Source of the DNA: DASCOT01 sp965197275
GTDB lineage: Bacteria > Acidobacteriota > UBA890 > WLXD01
DNA: 64,000 nucleotides
Assembly (NCBI GenBank): GCA_965197275.1
Contig: CBDAMQ010000034.1
Span: forward strand, 372,001-436,000
Direction: 5' to 3'
Shown here: positions 36,811 through 45,608 of the stretch, one piece after another
Layout of the letters: the number at the start of each line of letters is the position of its first letter
How positions within the stretch are numbered: the stretch's first letter is position 1
Notes under the pieces: generated by a model
Told to the model about the DNA's origin: nothing
What the model saw: only the letters and a program-made list of their open reading frames with translations
The model's database searches: none
Position numbers and translations under genes: made by a program

Positions 36811-37577
36811 TCGATCGCGTTGCGGCGATCGCCCTGAACACCTGCCGGGAGGCGATCCGCGATCGCATATTGGTCATGTTCATGGCCTTCGCACTGCTGA
36901 TGATGGCCTCGTCGACCGTCCTGTCGCTACTCACGGTGGGTAGCGAGTTGAAGATCGTCACGGATCTGGGGCTCGCCGCGTTGGCTTTGTTCGGCACCGT
37001 GATCGCCGTCTTCATCGGCATCATGCTGGTGCACAAAGAAGTAGAGAAACGCACCATCTACGCGGTTCTGGCCAAGCCTGTTCCGCGATGGCAGTTCCTT
37101 GTCGGCAAGTACTTCGGGTTGATGCTTACACTTGCCGCGGTTGTCGGTTTGATGGCGTTGTTCTATCTGGCGCTAGTTTGGTGGAAGAGCGGTAGCTTTC
37201 CGTCGCATCTGCTCCCGGCGGTGTTGCTGAGCTACCTGGAGCTATCCATCATCACCGCAGTCGCCCTGGTCTTCTCGAGCTTCACCACGCCGATGCTGGC
37301 GGCTCTGTTCACCGTGGCGGTATACGTCGTCGGCCATCTGTCGTGGGCGTTCAACACCCTCCTCGACTTCGTACCCGGCGCCGCGGCACGCATCCTCGTG
37401 AACGCGCTGTACTACACGCTTCCGGATCTAGAGACCTTTAACGTTCGTAGCCGCGTGGTCCATGAGTTGCCTGTCAGTGGCGACTATCTGCTAGATGCGC
37501 TCGGCTACGCTGCCGCCTACACCATCGGCATGCTCGTCTTGGCAGCCCTGTTGTTCCGCCGCCGCGATCTGATATGA
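36807..37577 (+). CDS. ABC transporter permease of the pil locus
   Basis: 256 residues from ATG 36807, overlapping the ATPase stop (ATGA). Six hydrophobic segments are visible, starting MFMAFALLMMASSTVLSLL and ending YTIGMLVLAALLFRR. The KEVEKRTIYAVLAKPVPRWQFLVGKY stretch near residue 75 is the conserved cytoplasmic loop of ABC-2 type permeases, which couples to the ATPase. It pairs with the preceding ATP-binding protein and the following TPR protein. It corresponds by position to pilI-type genes of Myxococcus. Confidence 0.88.
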   Translation: MIDRVAAIALNTCREAIRDRILVMFMAFALLMMASSTVLSLLTVGSELKIVTDLGLAALALFGTVIAVFIGIMLVHKEVEKRTIYAVLAKPVPRWQFLVGKYFGLMLTLAAVVGLMALFYLALVWWKSGSFPSHLLPAVLLSYLELSIITAVALVFSSFTTPMLAALFTVAVYVVGHLSWAFNTLLDFVPGAAARILVNALYYTLPDLETFNVRSRVVHELPVSGDYLLDALGYAAAYTIGMLVLAALLFRRRDLI

Positions 37578-38446
37578 GCCGGCGTGAGTCCCTACGCACG
37601 GCCGGCCTGTGGGCGCTGCTGCTGGCATGTCTTGGTGGTTGGGTCATGCCACAGGTGTCGATCGACTACCGCCGTGCTCGCTGGTCGGAGCCGGAGGCAC
37701 TCCTCTTCCTCCCGACTGGCCAATATCTCAATGCTGCCAGTCTCGGATTCCAAGCGGCGCTCGCCGACGCACTTTATCTGTGGAGTATTCAGTACTACGG
37801 ACATCATCGAAGCGAAGAAGGGCGGCAGTATCTGTGGCGCATCTACGATGTGATCACCGATCTCGACCCGCGATACCAGGACGCGTACCTGACGGGGGCG
37901 CTGGTCATGGCAGTCGACATGGGCGACGCTGAGCTGGCGCTGCGGCTGCTGGACAAAGGTGCCGAGGCGAACCCCGACGACTGGATCTACCTGGTGGAGG
38001 CGGGGCACTACGCCTGGATCTCGCTGGACGACTACGTGCGCGCCGCCGGCTATTTCGATCGCGCTCTGGAGATCCCCGGTACGCCGCCACTGCTGGGCCG
38101 CATCCGCGCCGGCATGGCGGAGCTCTCGGGCGATCGGCATGCTGCACTGGCGCTCTGGGTGGACTTGCACGGCCGAGCGGTCACCACCGGCGACGAAGAG
38201 ATCGCGGCCACCTCCTGGCAGCACGTGTACGACCTCAAGATCGAGCTCGATCTTGAGGATCTGCACCGCGCTGTCGCCCGTTTCCGTGGCGATCGCGGCA
38301 GACCACCGCGAGTTCTCGACGCACTAGAGAGCCAGGGATACATGGTGTCGGTGCCATCGTCACCTACAGGTGAGCCGTACATCTATGACCCGGTGACAGG
38401 AACCGTCAGCGATCCGCGAGAAGGTTCTTCGCGGGCTGGCCGGTAG
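37574..38446 (+). CDS. TPR-like membrane-anchored protein of the pil ABC transporter set
   Basis: 290 residues, overlapping the permease by 4 bases. An N-terminal hydrophobic stretch (TAGLWALLLACLGGWVMPQ) is probably an anchor or signal. Helical repeats follow: YLNAASLGFQAALADALYLW, DLDPRYQDAYLTGALVMAV, and ELALRLLDKGAEANPDDWIY, all TPR-like. The C-terminus (YMVSVPSSPTGEPYIYDPVT) is a short beta-rich tail. Proteins of this kind are encoded after the ABC genes in other deltaproteobacterial pil loci (recalled, not checked). It may serve as the third component of the transporter, perhaps the pilG counterpart. Function is otherwise unknown. Confidence 0.75.
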   Translation: MSRRESLRTAGLWALLLACLGGWVMPQVSIDYRRARWSEPEALLFLPTGQYLNAASLGFQAALADALYLWSIQYYGHHRSEEGRQYLWRIYDVITDLDPRYQDAYLTGALVMAVDMGDAELALRLLDKGAEANPDDWIYLVEAGHYAWISLDDYVRAAGYFDRALEIPGTPPLLGRIRAGMAELSGDRHAALALWVDLHGRAVTTGDEEIAATSWQHVYDLKIELDLEDLHRAVARFRGDRGRPPRVLDALESQGYMVSVPSSPTGEPYIYDPVTGTVSDPREGSSRAGR

Positions 38447-38479
38447 CACTGCCACGCGAGACCGGAAAGAGGGGTGGAG

Positions 38480-39262
38480 ATGCGACCAGAGGCCTTCGAT
38501 ACGGGGGTTGCGTTTGTTCTCGGCTTGGCCTTCGGATCGTTCCTCAACGCGTTCGTGCACCGGATACCGATCGGCGTCGACTTACTGCGACGATCGTTCT
38601 GCCCACAATGCGCGGCGCCGATCCACTGGTATCAAAACCTCCCGCTAGTGTCGTACCTGGTGTTGCGCGGCAAGTGTTCCACCTGCGCCAAACCGATCCC
38701 TTGGCGCTATCCGATGGTCGAGTTGCTCGGCGGCGTTATCCTGGCCTCCTCGATCTGGTATTGGGGCCTCACCACCAGCGCTGCCGCGACTGCGTTGTTC
38801 GCGTACGTGATGCTGGCGCTAGCGTTGATCGACGTCGATCATCGAATCCTGCCCAACGTGATCACCATCCCTGGCGCCGTTGCCGGGTTCCTCCTGTCTT
38901 TCATCGATCCGCGGGTGGCGTGGTATGACTCCCTGATAGGTGCTCTGGCCGGCGCCGGCCTGCTCTATCTCGTTGCTTTCGTCTATCTGAAGGCGCGGGG
39001 CCGTGAGGGGATGGGCATGGGCGATGTCAAAATGATGCTTCTCGTCGGTGCGTTTCTCGGCTGGCAAGGGGCGCTGATGACGATCTTCATCGGATCCCTT
39101 ATGGGGAGCGTCGTCGGGGCGCTGTTCATCACGTTCTCGCGCAAGGGCTGGGAGTACGCTCTCCCGTTCGGGACCTTCCTGGCCGCCGCTGCCGTGCTGG
39201 TCAGCTACCGGGGCGCCGAGATCTTCGCCTGGTATTGGCGGACCTTCGGCGTAGAGCCGTAG
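38480..39262 (+). CDS. pilD: Prepilin peptidase / N-methyltransferase PilD
   Basis: About 260 residues, from ATG 38480 (GTG 38474 possible). It is an aspartic peptidase of the inner membrane that cleaves class III signals and N-methylates the new terminus. Both Cys pairs of the zinc/N-domain are present (CPQCAAPIHW and CSTCAKPIPWRYP). The two catalytic aspartates lie in LALIDVDHRILPN near residue 117 and GMGMGDVKMM near residue 178. Seven to eight transmembrane segments are expected. It would process all eight pilin-like proteins of the window. Confidence 0.94.
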   Translation: MRPEAFDTGVAFVLGLAFGSFLNAFVHRIPIGVDLLRRSFCPQCAAPIHWYQNLPLVSYLVLRGKCSTCAKPIPWRYPMVELLGGVILASSIWYWGLTTSAAATALFAYVMLALALIDVDHRILPNVITIPGAVAGFLLSFIDPRVAWYDSLIGALAGAGLLYLVAFVYLKARGREGMGMGDVKMMLLVGAFLGWQGALMTIFIGSLMGSVVGALFITFSRKGWEYALPFGTFLAAAAVLVSYRGAEIFAWYWRTFGVEP

Positions 39263-39309
39263 CGTCGCGCCCGCTCCCTATCGGCCGCACGACTCGCTCG
39301 CCTGGCCTG

Positions 39310-39335
39310 ATCGATGGCCGCGGCTGGCCATCGAT
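39310..39335. repeat. Perfect inverted repeat in the pilD-fimT gap
   Basis: ATCGATGGCC (39310-39319) and GGCCATCGAT (39326-39335) are perfect 10-base arms around a 6-base loop. It lies 48 bases after pilD with no T-run, so operator or processing site are as likely as terminator. The rest of the 39263-39549 gap shows no gene. Confidence 0.7.
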
Positions 39336-39549
39336 GTCGACGGGCGACCCAGCGAGGACGGCGCTAGCCACGGTCACCTGTCGCTTCCGCGCCTGTGGCG
39401 AGCCTGACCGGCGACATCCACGCAGGGCCGCGAACGGGCTGCGGAGTCAGCGCATCCCATCCCTAGACTTCGCCCTATCAAGAAGACCAGGAGCGAGTCG
39501 TCCGGGGGACCGGGTCTCGCGTCGATCTCTCAGGGAGGGGTAGCGGACG

Positions 39550-40071
39550 ATGGGAATATCACGCGCAGCGCATCGTAGGCGGCGGGGCGAGAGCGGCTTC
39601 TCGCTTATCGAGCTCAGTGTGACCATGGCGGTGGTCGGGCTCATGGCAATGATCGGCCTACCAACCATGCAGGAGTGGCTCGAGCGCTACCGGGTACGAA
39701 CGGCCGCCCAGGAGATCGCTGCGGCGGTACAGCTGCAGCGCATGCGCGCAGTCAGCCAGAACACCGACTTTTCGATCGGCTTCGACGCCGGAGCCGGCAC
39801 GTACGGGCTCTATCAGGGCACGCCGGGCTCCGGGACGCTCATCGATCCGCAGGCGCGCGATCTGCCGATGGGCGTGGTCTACTCAGGTGAAACCGATCCG
39901 ATCGACATGCCCGACGACGAGCTCATCTTCCACTCCGACGGTAGCCTCAACGACAGCACGGCGAACGACGACCAGATCTACTTGTCCAACTCGCTCGGAG
40001 ACGTGTTCACCGTGACCGTCAATCGGGCCACCGGCAGGGTGCAGGTAGCTCACCACAGCTACGCGTACTAG
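39550..40071 (+). CDS. Minor pilin / GspH-like (FimT family)
   Basis: 173 residues with GGGAGGGG just upstream (39534-39541). The class III signal ends SG then FSLIELSVTMAVVGLMAMIG, with Glu at +5. VRTAAQEIAAAVQLQRMRAV resembles the GspH/FimT motif at the end of the first helix. The rest (DFSIGFDAGAGTYGLYQG and the C-terminal DDQIYLSNSLGDVFTVTVN) is beta-rich. It starts the minor-pilin group downstream of pilD. Minor pilins form the initiating tip complex of the filament. Confidence 0.88.
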   Translation: MGISRAAHRRRRGESGFSLIELSVTMAVVGLMAMIGLPTMQEWLERYRVRTAAQEIAAAVQLQRMRAVSQNTDFSIGFDAGAGTYGLYQGTPGSGTLIDPQARDLPMGVVYSGETDPIDMPDDELIFHSDGSLNDSTANDDQIYLSNSLGDVFTVTVNRATGRVQVAHHSYAY

Positions 40072-40084
40072 TGCGTTAGCGGGT

Positions 40085-40131
40085 CGTGGAGCCCGACGGT
40101 GGCGCACCCTCCTGTCGTCGTCGGGCCCACG
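40085..40131 (+). terminator. GC-rich hairpin after the FimT-like gene
   Basis: CGTGGAGCCCGACG (40085-40098) pairs with CGTCGGGCCCACG (40119-40131) with one bulged base, loop about 20 bases. No T-run follows. It could be a terminator or attenuator between minor-pilin genes. Confidence 0.45.
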
Positions 40132-40323
40132 AGCCACTACCACCCGGGCTACCCTTCGTCCACTTCGGGAGCGCCTGCTGGTACCCGCATTGTTGATCGA
40201 TGCACGGAGGGGCGACGGTCCCTTTCCCCGGCGTGGTGGAGCTCCCGTGCCGGGGCAGTACCTCGCTCAGGAGCCGGCGCCGAAGACCGGAAAGCCGCAC
40301 TGACGCGTCCGTCTCACGCATGC

Positions 40324-40731
40324 ATGAGTCGGAGTTCTCACGCTGGCGGGTTCAGCCTGGTCGAAGTCATGGTCGCCCTTCTGGTGCTGGCCATTGCCAT
40401 GCTCGGCATCGTTCGCGTTCTCGCCGCCGGGGTGGAGGTAATCGGAGAGGCCGACAACCATCGCACCGCGCTCGAAGCGGTCAGCGCTGTGGCGCAGACC
40501 GCGGCGCCGGGCGTCCTGTATCCGACCGGTAGGCAGGCGGTGTCGACACCCGGCCCCGACGGAATCCCGGGTACCGCAGACGACCCTGCGGTGGCGCCAC
40601 GATGCGAACGGCAGGTCGAAGTGCTCACCGGTGGCGTACCAGAGTGGCTCTGGGTTCGTGCTTGGTGCGGGGCGCAAGCCAACGAGGCTCGCGGGGCGTC
40701 CGCCAGTGCGAGGCTACTGGTGGCTCGGTGA
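40324..40731 (+). CDS. Minor pilin PilV/GspI-like
   Basis: About 135 residues. The signal is AGG then FSLVEVMVALLVLAIAMLGIV with Glu at +5, the VEVMVALxVLxxAMLG pattern being characteristic of PilV/GspI. The C-terminal part has TPGPDGIPGTADDPA and a pair of cysteines. The start is unclear: ATG 40324 gives a 9-residue leader, but no ribosome site precedes it; a longer start further upstream is possible. It overlaps the next gene (GTGA). Expected to act in the priming tip complex. Confidence 0.75.
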   Translation: MSRSSHAGGFSLVEVMVALLVLAIAMLGIVRVLAAGVEVIGEADNHRTALEAVSAVAQTAAPGVLYPTGRQAVSTPGPDGIPGTADDPAVAPRCERQVEVLTGGVPEWLWVRAWCGAQANEARGASASARLLVAR

Positions 40732-41534
40732 AGCGCGACGGGGGGCATGCGCTCGTTGAGCTGCTGGTGGCCTCTTCGTGTACGGGCCTTCTGGCTGCAG
40801 GCGTGCTCGGCCTGATGGTGAACAGTGCCGGGATCGTCCGCGATCGGATGTCGCGTCTCGATGCTGCGATGCGTGTCGACCGTTGCGCACACGAGCTGGC
40901 GCGGGATCTGCGCCGTGCAGGCCGCGGCCTGGAATCCAGTGGCCCCCTGCGTGGCGCCGCCGGCCTGGTCGGGGTGATCGAGCCGGCGGCCGGCGGCGTG
41001 GGCGTGATGCTGGCGCTAGGCCCTCCGATAGAGGTGGACGAGCTAGTGCCCGGCACCTATAGGATCGAGTACGTTGGAGCTTTGGTGCCGGGCACTCGAG
41101 TGGCCGCCGTCGGTCTTGCGGATACGGCGCCCGCAATACCGCTGGCCACGCTGGTCAGGTCGGCGCGAGTTGCCTCCGAGAAGATCGTCGAGGTGGGATG
41201 GGATGCTAGCCAGCTCCGCATTCTCGAGCAGCACGGACCGGTGAGAGCTCTGCTTCCCTTGTCGCTGCGCGCCTACGAGACGCGGCTTCGAGCGCCGGGC
41301 ATCGAGCTGCGACGCCGCGACGATGGCGGCAGCTGGCAGCCGGTGGCGGGCGGGCTGGCCAACATCGAGATCTCCTTCGGGCTGGCCACGGCCGCAGCGG
41401 ACCACCGGCCGCTCAGCACCGCGACATCGCTGGTGCTGCCGGCAGACATCTCGATCGCGCGGATCGATTGTGTCGCCGATACCGCCATCACCGCCGTGCG
41501 GGCAGTGCAGTGGGCCGCCATTGGGCAACGATGA
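40728..41534 (+). CDS. Minor pilin PilW/GspJ-like
   Basis: 268 residues from GTG 40728. The signal is DGG then HALVELLVASSCTGLLAAGV with Glu at +5 but a His at +1 where Phe or Met is usual. The helix continues through MSRLDAAMRVDRCAHELARDLRRAGRGL, very typical of PilW/GspJ. A beta-rich C-domain follows (IELRRRDDGGSWQPVAGGLA). It overlaps both the upstream PilV-like and the downstream PilX-like genes by 4 bases. Confidence 0.78.
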   Translation: MKRDGGHALVELLVASSCTGLLAAGVLGLMVNSAGIVRDRMSRLDAAMRVDRCAHELARDLRRAGRGLESSGPLRGAAGLVGVIEPAAGGVGVMLALGPPIEVDELVPGTYRIEYVGALVPGTRVAAVGLADTAPAIPLATLVRSARVASEKIVEVGWDASQLRILEQHGPVRALLPLSLRAYETRLRAPGIELRRRDDGGSWQPVAGGLANIEISFGLATAAADHRPLSTATSLVLPADISIARIDCVADTAITAVRAVQWAAIGQR

Positions 41535-42067
41535 GGGAGGTCTCCGATCGCGGCGCCGCGCTGCTCGTGGTCACGGGTGTGACGGCGGTACTGGCGCCGC
41601 TTGCCGCGTTGATGCTGACGGCAGCACTGGCCTCGTATGAGGCTAGGTCCTATCGCGCCGACCTGGCGCAGGCGCGCGCTCTGGCCGATTCGGTGGTGCG
41701 TCAGGTAGTCGTCGCCCTGGGTGACGGCCGGCTGCCTCGGCCGACTGCCGCGCGCCCGGTGCAGGTACGCAATGGGGTCCTCGAGGCCTCGGGGACCGCC
41801 GTGCAGGTTGCTGTTTTTCCGACTCCTCCGTGGAGCGGCTGGCCGCCGACGGAGGGTGCGGCCGCTATGCCGGAGGCCAGTGTCCTGGGTCTGGGCGCCT
41901 TCGCCCGCCTGTCACGAGTCGTCGGACCGCGCGGCGAGACGAGAGCTCACGGGGACCCTCCCGGCGATCTGATCGACGTCGATGTGACTGTCTGGTTTCG
42001 CCGCGCGCGCGTGCAGCATCGCGCCCGGTTGGCGGTCGTCGCGGGAGAGGCCCGTCGGCTCGATTGA
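41531..42067 (+). CDS. PilX/GspK-like minor pilin lacking Glu+5
   Basis: 178 residues from ATG 41531 (ATGA overlap). An N-terminal hydrophobic helix AALLVVTGVTAVLAPLAALM follows SDRG; Val, not Glu, occupies +5. Residues ~27-60 (LASYEARSYRADLAQARALA) form a long helix as in PilX/GspK. The remainder is Arg/Pro-rich with weak beta character. As last of the four minor pilins it fits the PilX/GspK role, capping the tip. Recognition rests on gene order and the N-terminus only. Confidence 0.65.
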   Translation: MREVSDRGAALLVVTGVTAVLAPLAALMLTAALASYEARSYRADLAQARALADSVVRQVVVALGDGRLPRPTAARPVQVRNGVLEASGTAVQVAVFPTPPWSGWPPTEGAAAMPEASVLGLGAFARLSRVVGPRGETRAHGDPPGDLIDVDVTVWFRRARVQHRARLAVVAGEARRLD

Positions 42068-42140
42068 CGCGCTGACTCCGACGGCCGAGAATCCGGCTCC
42101 GATTCCCATTTCCCGAATCTCGGCCAGGAGCATTGGCGTC

Positions 42141-43469
42141 GTGAAGGCGAAGTCTCGTCGAACGATCTTCGACAACCGATTAACCCTATTGACCGAGAGC
42201 ATCCCGACAGTGCGATCGGCATCGATCGGCATCTGGGTCAAGCGTGGCTCGCGTGACGAGCCGCGGCAGCACAACGGTGTGGCGCATTTTGTCGAACACA
42301 TGTTGTTCAAGGGCACCTCGACTCGCAGCGCTCGCGATATCGCCGTCGAGATCGATGGCATGGGTGGGCAGCTCGACGCTTTCACGTCGCACGAGTTGGC
42401 CGGCTATTACGCCCAAGTGCTCGACGAGCGACTGGCCGATGCTTTCGATCTGCTGGCTGATCTGATCTGCAATCCGAGCTTCGATAGCGAGGAAATGGAG
42501 CGCGAGCGGGGCGTCATTCTCGAGGAGATTGCCTCGGCACAGGATGATCCGGAGGATGTGCTCTTCGAATCGTTCCACCGCGGTTTCTGGGCCGGGAGTC
42601 CGATGGGCCGGCCGATTCTGGGCACTCCCGAGACCGTCGGCCGGCTGCAGGCGGATGACCTGCGCAGCTTCGTCGATACCATCGGAGCCGCCGACATCGT
42701 CGTGACCGCGGCTGGCAACCTTGAACACACACAAGTGCAGCAACTCATCGACGAGCGCCTGACGCTACGCAGCACCGACACTCCGGCCACCCGGCGTGTC
42801 CAGCCTAGCGGGTGCACCCACGTGCATGTGCTGGAGCGTCAACAACTGGAGCAAGTGCACCTATATGTGGCTTGCGAGGCACCGTCGGGATGCCACGCCG
42901 ATCGCTTCGGCACCCAGGCTCTCAACGCGCTTCTCGGGGGGACGGTTTCGTCGCGTCTCTTCCAGTCGATCCGAGAGGAGCGCGGCCTCGCCTATAGCGT
43001 CTACTCGATGGTCGCAGCGTATTCTGACACCGGATACCTGCTGGTTTCGGCGGCTACGCGACCGCAACACGTTGAACAGGTCGTGAGCTTGATCCTCGAG
43101 GAAACGCGCTGCTTGCTGGAGGAACCGGTTTCGGATGATGAGCTCGGACGCGTGAAGGCGCACCTCAAAGGTAGCCTCGTGCTGTCGCTCGAAGGCACCT
43201 CGGGCCGCATGGCGGCGCTGGCCCGAGCCGAGATCAACTTCGGACGTGTGTTCGATCTGGAGCGAGTCCTCGAAGGGATCGATGCTGTCGTGCCGGAAGA
43301 CCTGCAGCGAATCGCTGGGCGACTCTTTGGGGGTCAGTTATCGCTCGGCTTCATCGCCCGTCGTGACGCCGCCGAGCGGTTGCGCGAGAGGTACGGATCC
43401 GGCGGACCAGTGATCGCCGCCACAGCTGACTCGCCCGGGTCCGATTCCACGGGCGCGGTTACCGAATGA
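42141..43469 (+). CDS. M16 family zinc peptidase (processing-protease type)
   Basis: 442 residues from GTG 42141 (AGGAG at 42126-42130). The inverted zinc motif HFVEH sits near residue 49 in NGVAHFVEHMLFKGT, with the distal Glu in ERERGVILEEIASAQDD near residue 125. A second half-domain (LAYSVYSMVAAYSDTGYLLV) completes the clamshell fold. Similar to YmxG/PqqL-type proteases. The neighbourhood gives no substrate. The last ~20 residues are low-complexity Ser/Asp/Gly. Its stop overlaps a broken SGNH hydrolase gene. Confidence 0.92.
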   Translation: MKAKSRRTIFDNRLTLLTESIPTVRSASIGIWVKRGSRDEPRQHNGVAHFVEHMLFKGTSTRSARDIAVEIDGMGGQLDAFTSHELAGYYAQVLDERLADAFDLLADLICNPSFDSEEMERERGVILEEIASAQDDPEDVLFESFHRGFWAGSPMGRPILGTPETVGRLQADDLRSFVDTIGAADIVVTAAGNLEHTQVQQLIDERLTLRSTDTPATRRVQPSGCTHVHVLERQQLEQVHLYVACEAPSGCHADRFGTQALNALLGGTVSSRLFQSIREERGLAYSVYSMVAAYSDTGYLLVSAATRPQHVEQVVSLILEETRCLLEEPVSDDELGRVKAHLKGSLVLSLEGTSGRMAALARAEINFGRVFDLERVLEGIDAVVPEDLQRIAGRLFGGQLSLGFIARRDAAERLRERYGSGGPVIAATADSPGSDSTGAVTE

Positions 43470-44073
43470 TCCGCGGCGGTACCGTCAACGCCGGGGTGTG
43501 GGGCTATTCGTCACATCAAGGCGTCGCCCGAATGCGCCAGCTACGATCCTTCCAACCGGATCTGGTGACGATCAGCTTCGGTTCCAATGATGCACGCCGC
43601 GTCCGCATTGCCGATGCCGACTTCTTGCAGGGGCTGCGCGATCCGCGCTGGAGCGCGTCGCTGAGTGGCTGTCGATCGGGCAGATCGTGCTGTTCGCGCG
43701 CGATGCGCTCGCCACGATCGGATCAGCAGAGCTGCGTCCGCGCGTCGACTTGGACGAGTATGCCGACAACCTGCGATCGATGGTGACCGAGGCGCGCGGC
43801 GCCGGCAGCGCCGTGGTGCTGATGACTCGACCGTACGTCGGCATGAGCACCAGCCCGCTCTGGTGGAAGAACTTCGCACCGGCCTACAACCGAATGACCA
43901 TGGTGGTGGCCGAGGAGCTCGATGTGCCGCATATCGATCTCTACACGTCGTTCAGGGGCCGCGACGAGCTCTTCGCCGACGAGTCGCATTTCACCGCCGC
44001 CGGACATCGCCGCGCCGCCACGCTGGTGCTCGAGCGCATCCGCCCGCTGCTGCCGCCGGCGGATAGCCCGTGA
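43466..44073 (+). pseudogene. SGNH/GDSL hydrolase remnant, N-truncated and frameshifted
   Basis: The readable part begins TVNAGVWGYSSHQG (block II Gly), then VTISFGSNDARRVRI (block III, GxND). After about 43643 the frame changes by one missing base: ALERVAEWLSIGQIVLFARD continues in another frame to DESHFTAAGHRRAAT (block V, DxxH) and a stop at 44073. Restoring one base gives 609 bases. The catalytic Ser block (GDS) expected ~35 residues upstream is absent, replaced by the end of the M16 gene. So this is a decapitated lipase/esterase gene that cannot be catalytic as it stands. Confidence 0.75.
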
Positions 44074-44174
44074 CCTTTGGCCCACCGCCAGCCAGGTCGC
44101 GCGAGCTTTGGAGATCGACGGGCTTCGGCTGCCGAGCTGCCGAATCAAGGCCCCTCAAGGCCGCCGCCCCAACC

Positions 44175-44183
44175 TGCTAAAAT
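44175..44183 (+). promoter_or_regulatory. purB: Extended -10 promoter of the purine operon
   Basis: TGC followed by TAAAAT (44178-44183) is an extended -10 located 72 bases before purB; no strong -35 is visible. The sequence around it, AACCTGCTAAAAT, repeats that before pilS. Confidence 0.5.
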
Positions 44184-44255
44184 GGCGATGCCCGACCCGA
44201 CTCCGTTGTCCTGCCGTCTTCCCTGGAACTGGCCCACCGAGGGCCATGCGGACCG

Positions 44256-45608
44256 ATGATCTCTCGGTACACTCGACCCGAGATGGGGCGGCTCTGGGAC
44301 GATGCGGCCCTCTACGCGAGCTGGTTAGAGGTCGAGCTCGCGGCGGCCGAATCGATGGCATCGCGCGGCATCGTTCCGGAGGACGCGATGGAACAGCTGC
44401 GGAGGGTCGTGCCGCCCGATCCTGAGCGCGTGGCCGAGATCGAACGCCGCACCCATCACGACGTGATCGCGTTCCTGGAGGTCATCGAGGAGCAGGTCGG
44501 ACCGGCGGCGCGCTACCTGCACCTTGGGATGACATCGTCGGATGTCCTCGACACTGCCCTTGCGCTGCGCTGCACTCGGGCGCTGGACCTGATTCTCGAC
44601 GGCTGGGGATCGCTGCTCGACCTCGCCACGCGGCGGGCGTCGGAGTTCAAGGACCTGCCATGCATCGGTCGCAGCCACGGAATCCATGCCGAGCCGATGA
44701 CGTTCGGGCTCAAGATACTCGGATGGCAGCAGGAACTGGCGCGCGGCCAAGAACGGCTGCGGCGCGCTCGAGAGGTCGTCGCGTTCGGCCAGATCTCCGG
44801 CGCAGTCGGTACCTACAATACTGTCGATCCGGAGGTGGAGTCGGACGCGATGACCGCTCTCGGGTTGCAGGTCGAGCCGGTGTCCACCCAGATCATCCCG
44901 CGCGACCGTCACGCCGAGCTTCTGGGTCACCTCGCCGTCGCCGCCGCCGCGATCGAGCGGATCGCCGTCGAGATTCGCAGCCTCCAACGTACTGAGGTTC
45001 GCGAGGTGGAGGAACCGTTCGGGTCGAAGCAGAAGGGATCCTCGGTGATGCCCCACAAACGCAATCCCATTAAGTGCGAGAACCTCGTGGGGCTGGCGCG
45101 GCTCGTACGAGCATACGCCGGAACCGGGTTGGAGAACGTGGCGCTCTGGCACGAGCGCGATATCTCGCACTCATCGGCGGAGCGTGTGGCATTGGCAGAC
45201 GCCTGCATCCTCGTCGACTTCATGTCTCACCGGATGTGTGCCGTGATAGAAGGCATGTCCGTGTATCCCGAGAACATGCAGCGCAACCTCGAGCTGACCA
45301 ACGGGTTGGTCTTCTCTAGCAGAGTGCTCGAGCGTCTGATCTCCGCCGGCATCGTGCGGTCCGAGGCATACCTGATCATCCAGCGCAATGCGATGCGCTG
45401 CTGGGAGACCGGCGAGTCCTTCCAGGCGCTGCTCGTCGCCGACGACGAGCTTACGGCGTATCTCGACGAGGCCCACATCGCCGAGTGCTTCGATCTGCGC
45501 CACGTCTTGCGTCACGTCGACCGGATTTTCGCGCGCGTCCTCGGCGAGGCCGCTGGCACCGAACAGGACGTCGGCTCGAGAGTCGACGAGGAGAGTGTGG
45601 TGACATGA
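44256..45608 (+). CDS. purB: Adenylosuccinate lyase
   Basis: 450 residues. Cleaves SAICAR to AICAR and adenylosuccinate to AMP, both releasing fumarate. The family signature SSVMPHKRNPI is present near residue 265, the general acid-base region in MTSSDVLDTALALR near 90, and RSHGIHAEPMTFG near 140. Length is normal for the short (Bacillus-like) class. It is the first gene of a coupled purine run: its stop overlaps the purS start (ATGA-like spacing). The start follows the extended -10 promoter at 44175. Confidence 0.97.
   Translation: MISRYTRPEMGRLWDDAALYASWLEVELAAAESMASRGIVPEDAMEQLRRVVPPDPERVAEIERRTHHDVIAFLEVIEEQVGPAARYLHLGMTSSDVLDTALALRCTRALDLILDGWGSLLDLATRRASEFKDLPCIGRSHGIHAEPMTFGLKILGWQQELARGQERLRRAREVVAFGQISGAVGTYNTVDPEVESDAMTALGLQVEPVSTQIIPRDRHAELLGHLAVAAAAIERIAVEIRSLQRTEVREVEEPFGSKQKGSSVMPHKRNPIKCENLVGLARLVRAYAGTGLENVALWHERDISHSSAERVALADACILVDFMSHRMCAVIEGMSVYPENMQRNLELTNGLVFSSRVLERLISAGIVRSEAYLIIQRNAMRCWETGESFQALLVADDELTAYLDEAHIAECFDLRHVLRHVDRIFARVLGEAAGTEQDVGSRVDEESVVT

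Noticed and set aside
39235..39543. Possible 100-residue gene between pilD and the FimT-like gene
   Set aside because: Overlaps the end of pilD, has an Arg-rich composition typical of a shadow frame and no ribosome site.
43420..43470. GDS motif of the SGNH hydrolase hidden in the end of the M16 gene (GSDSTG)
   Set aside because: It lies in another frame and only about 15 residues before block II, far too close for the family spacing.
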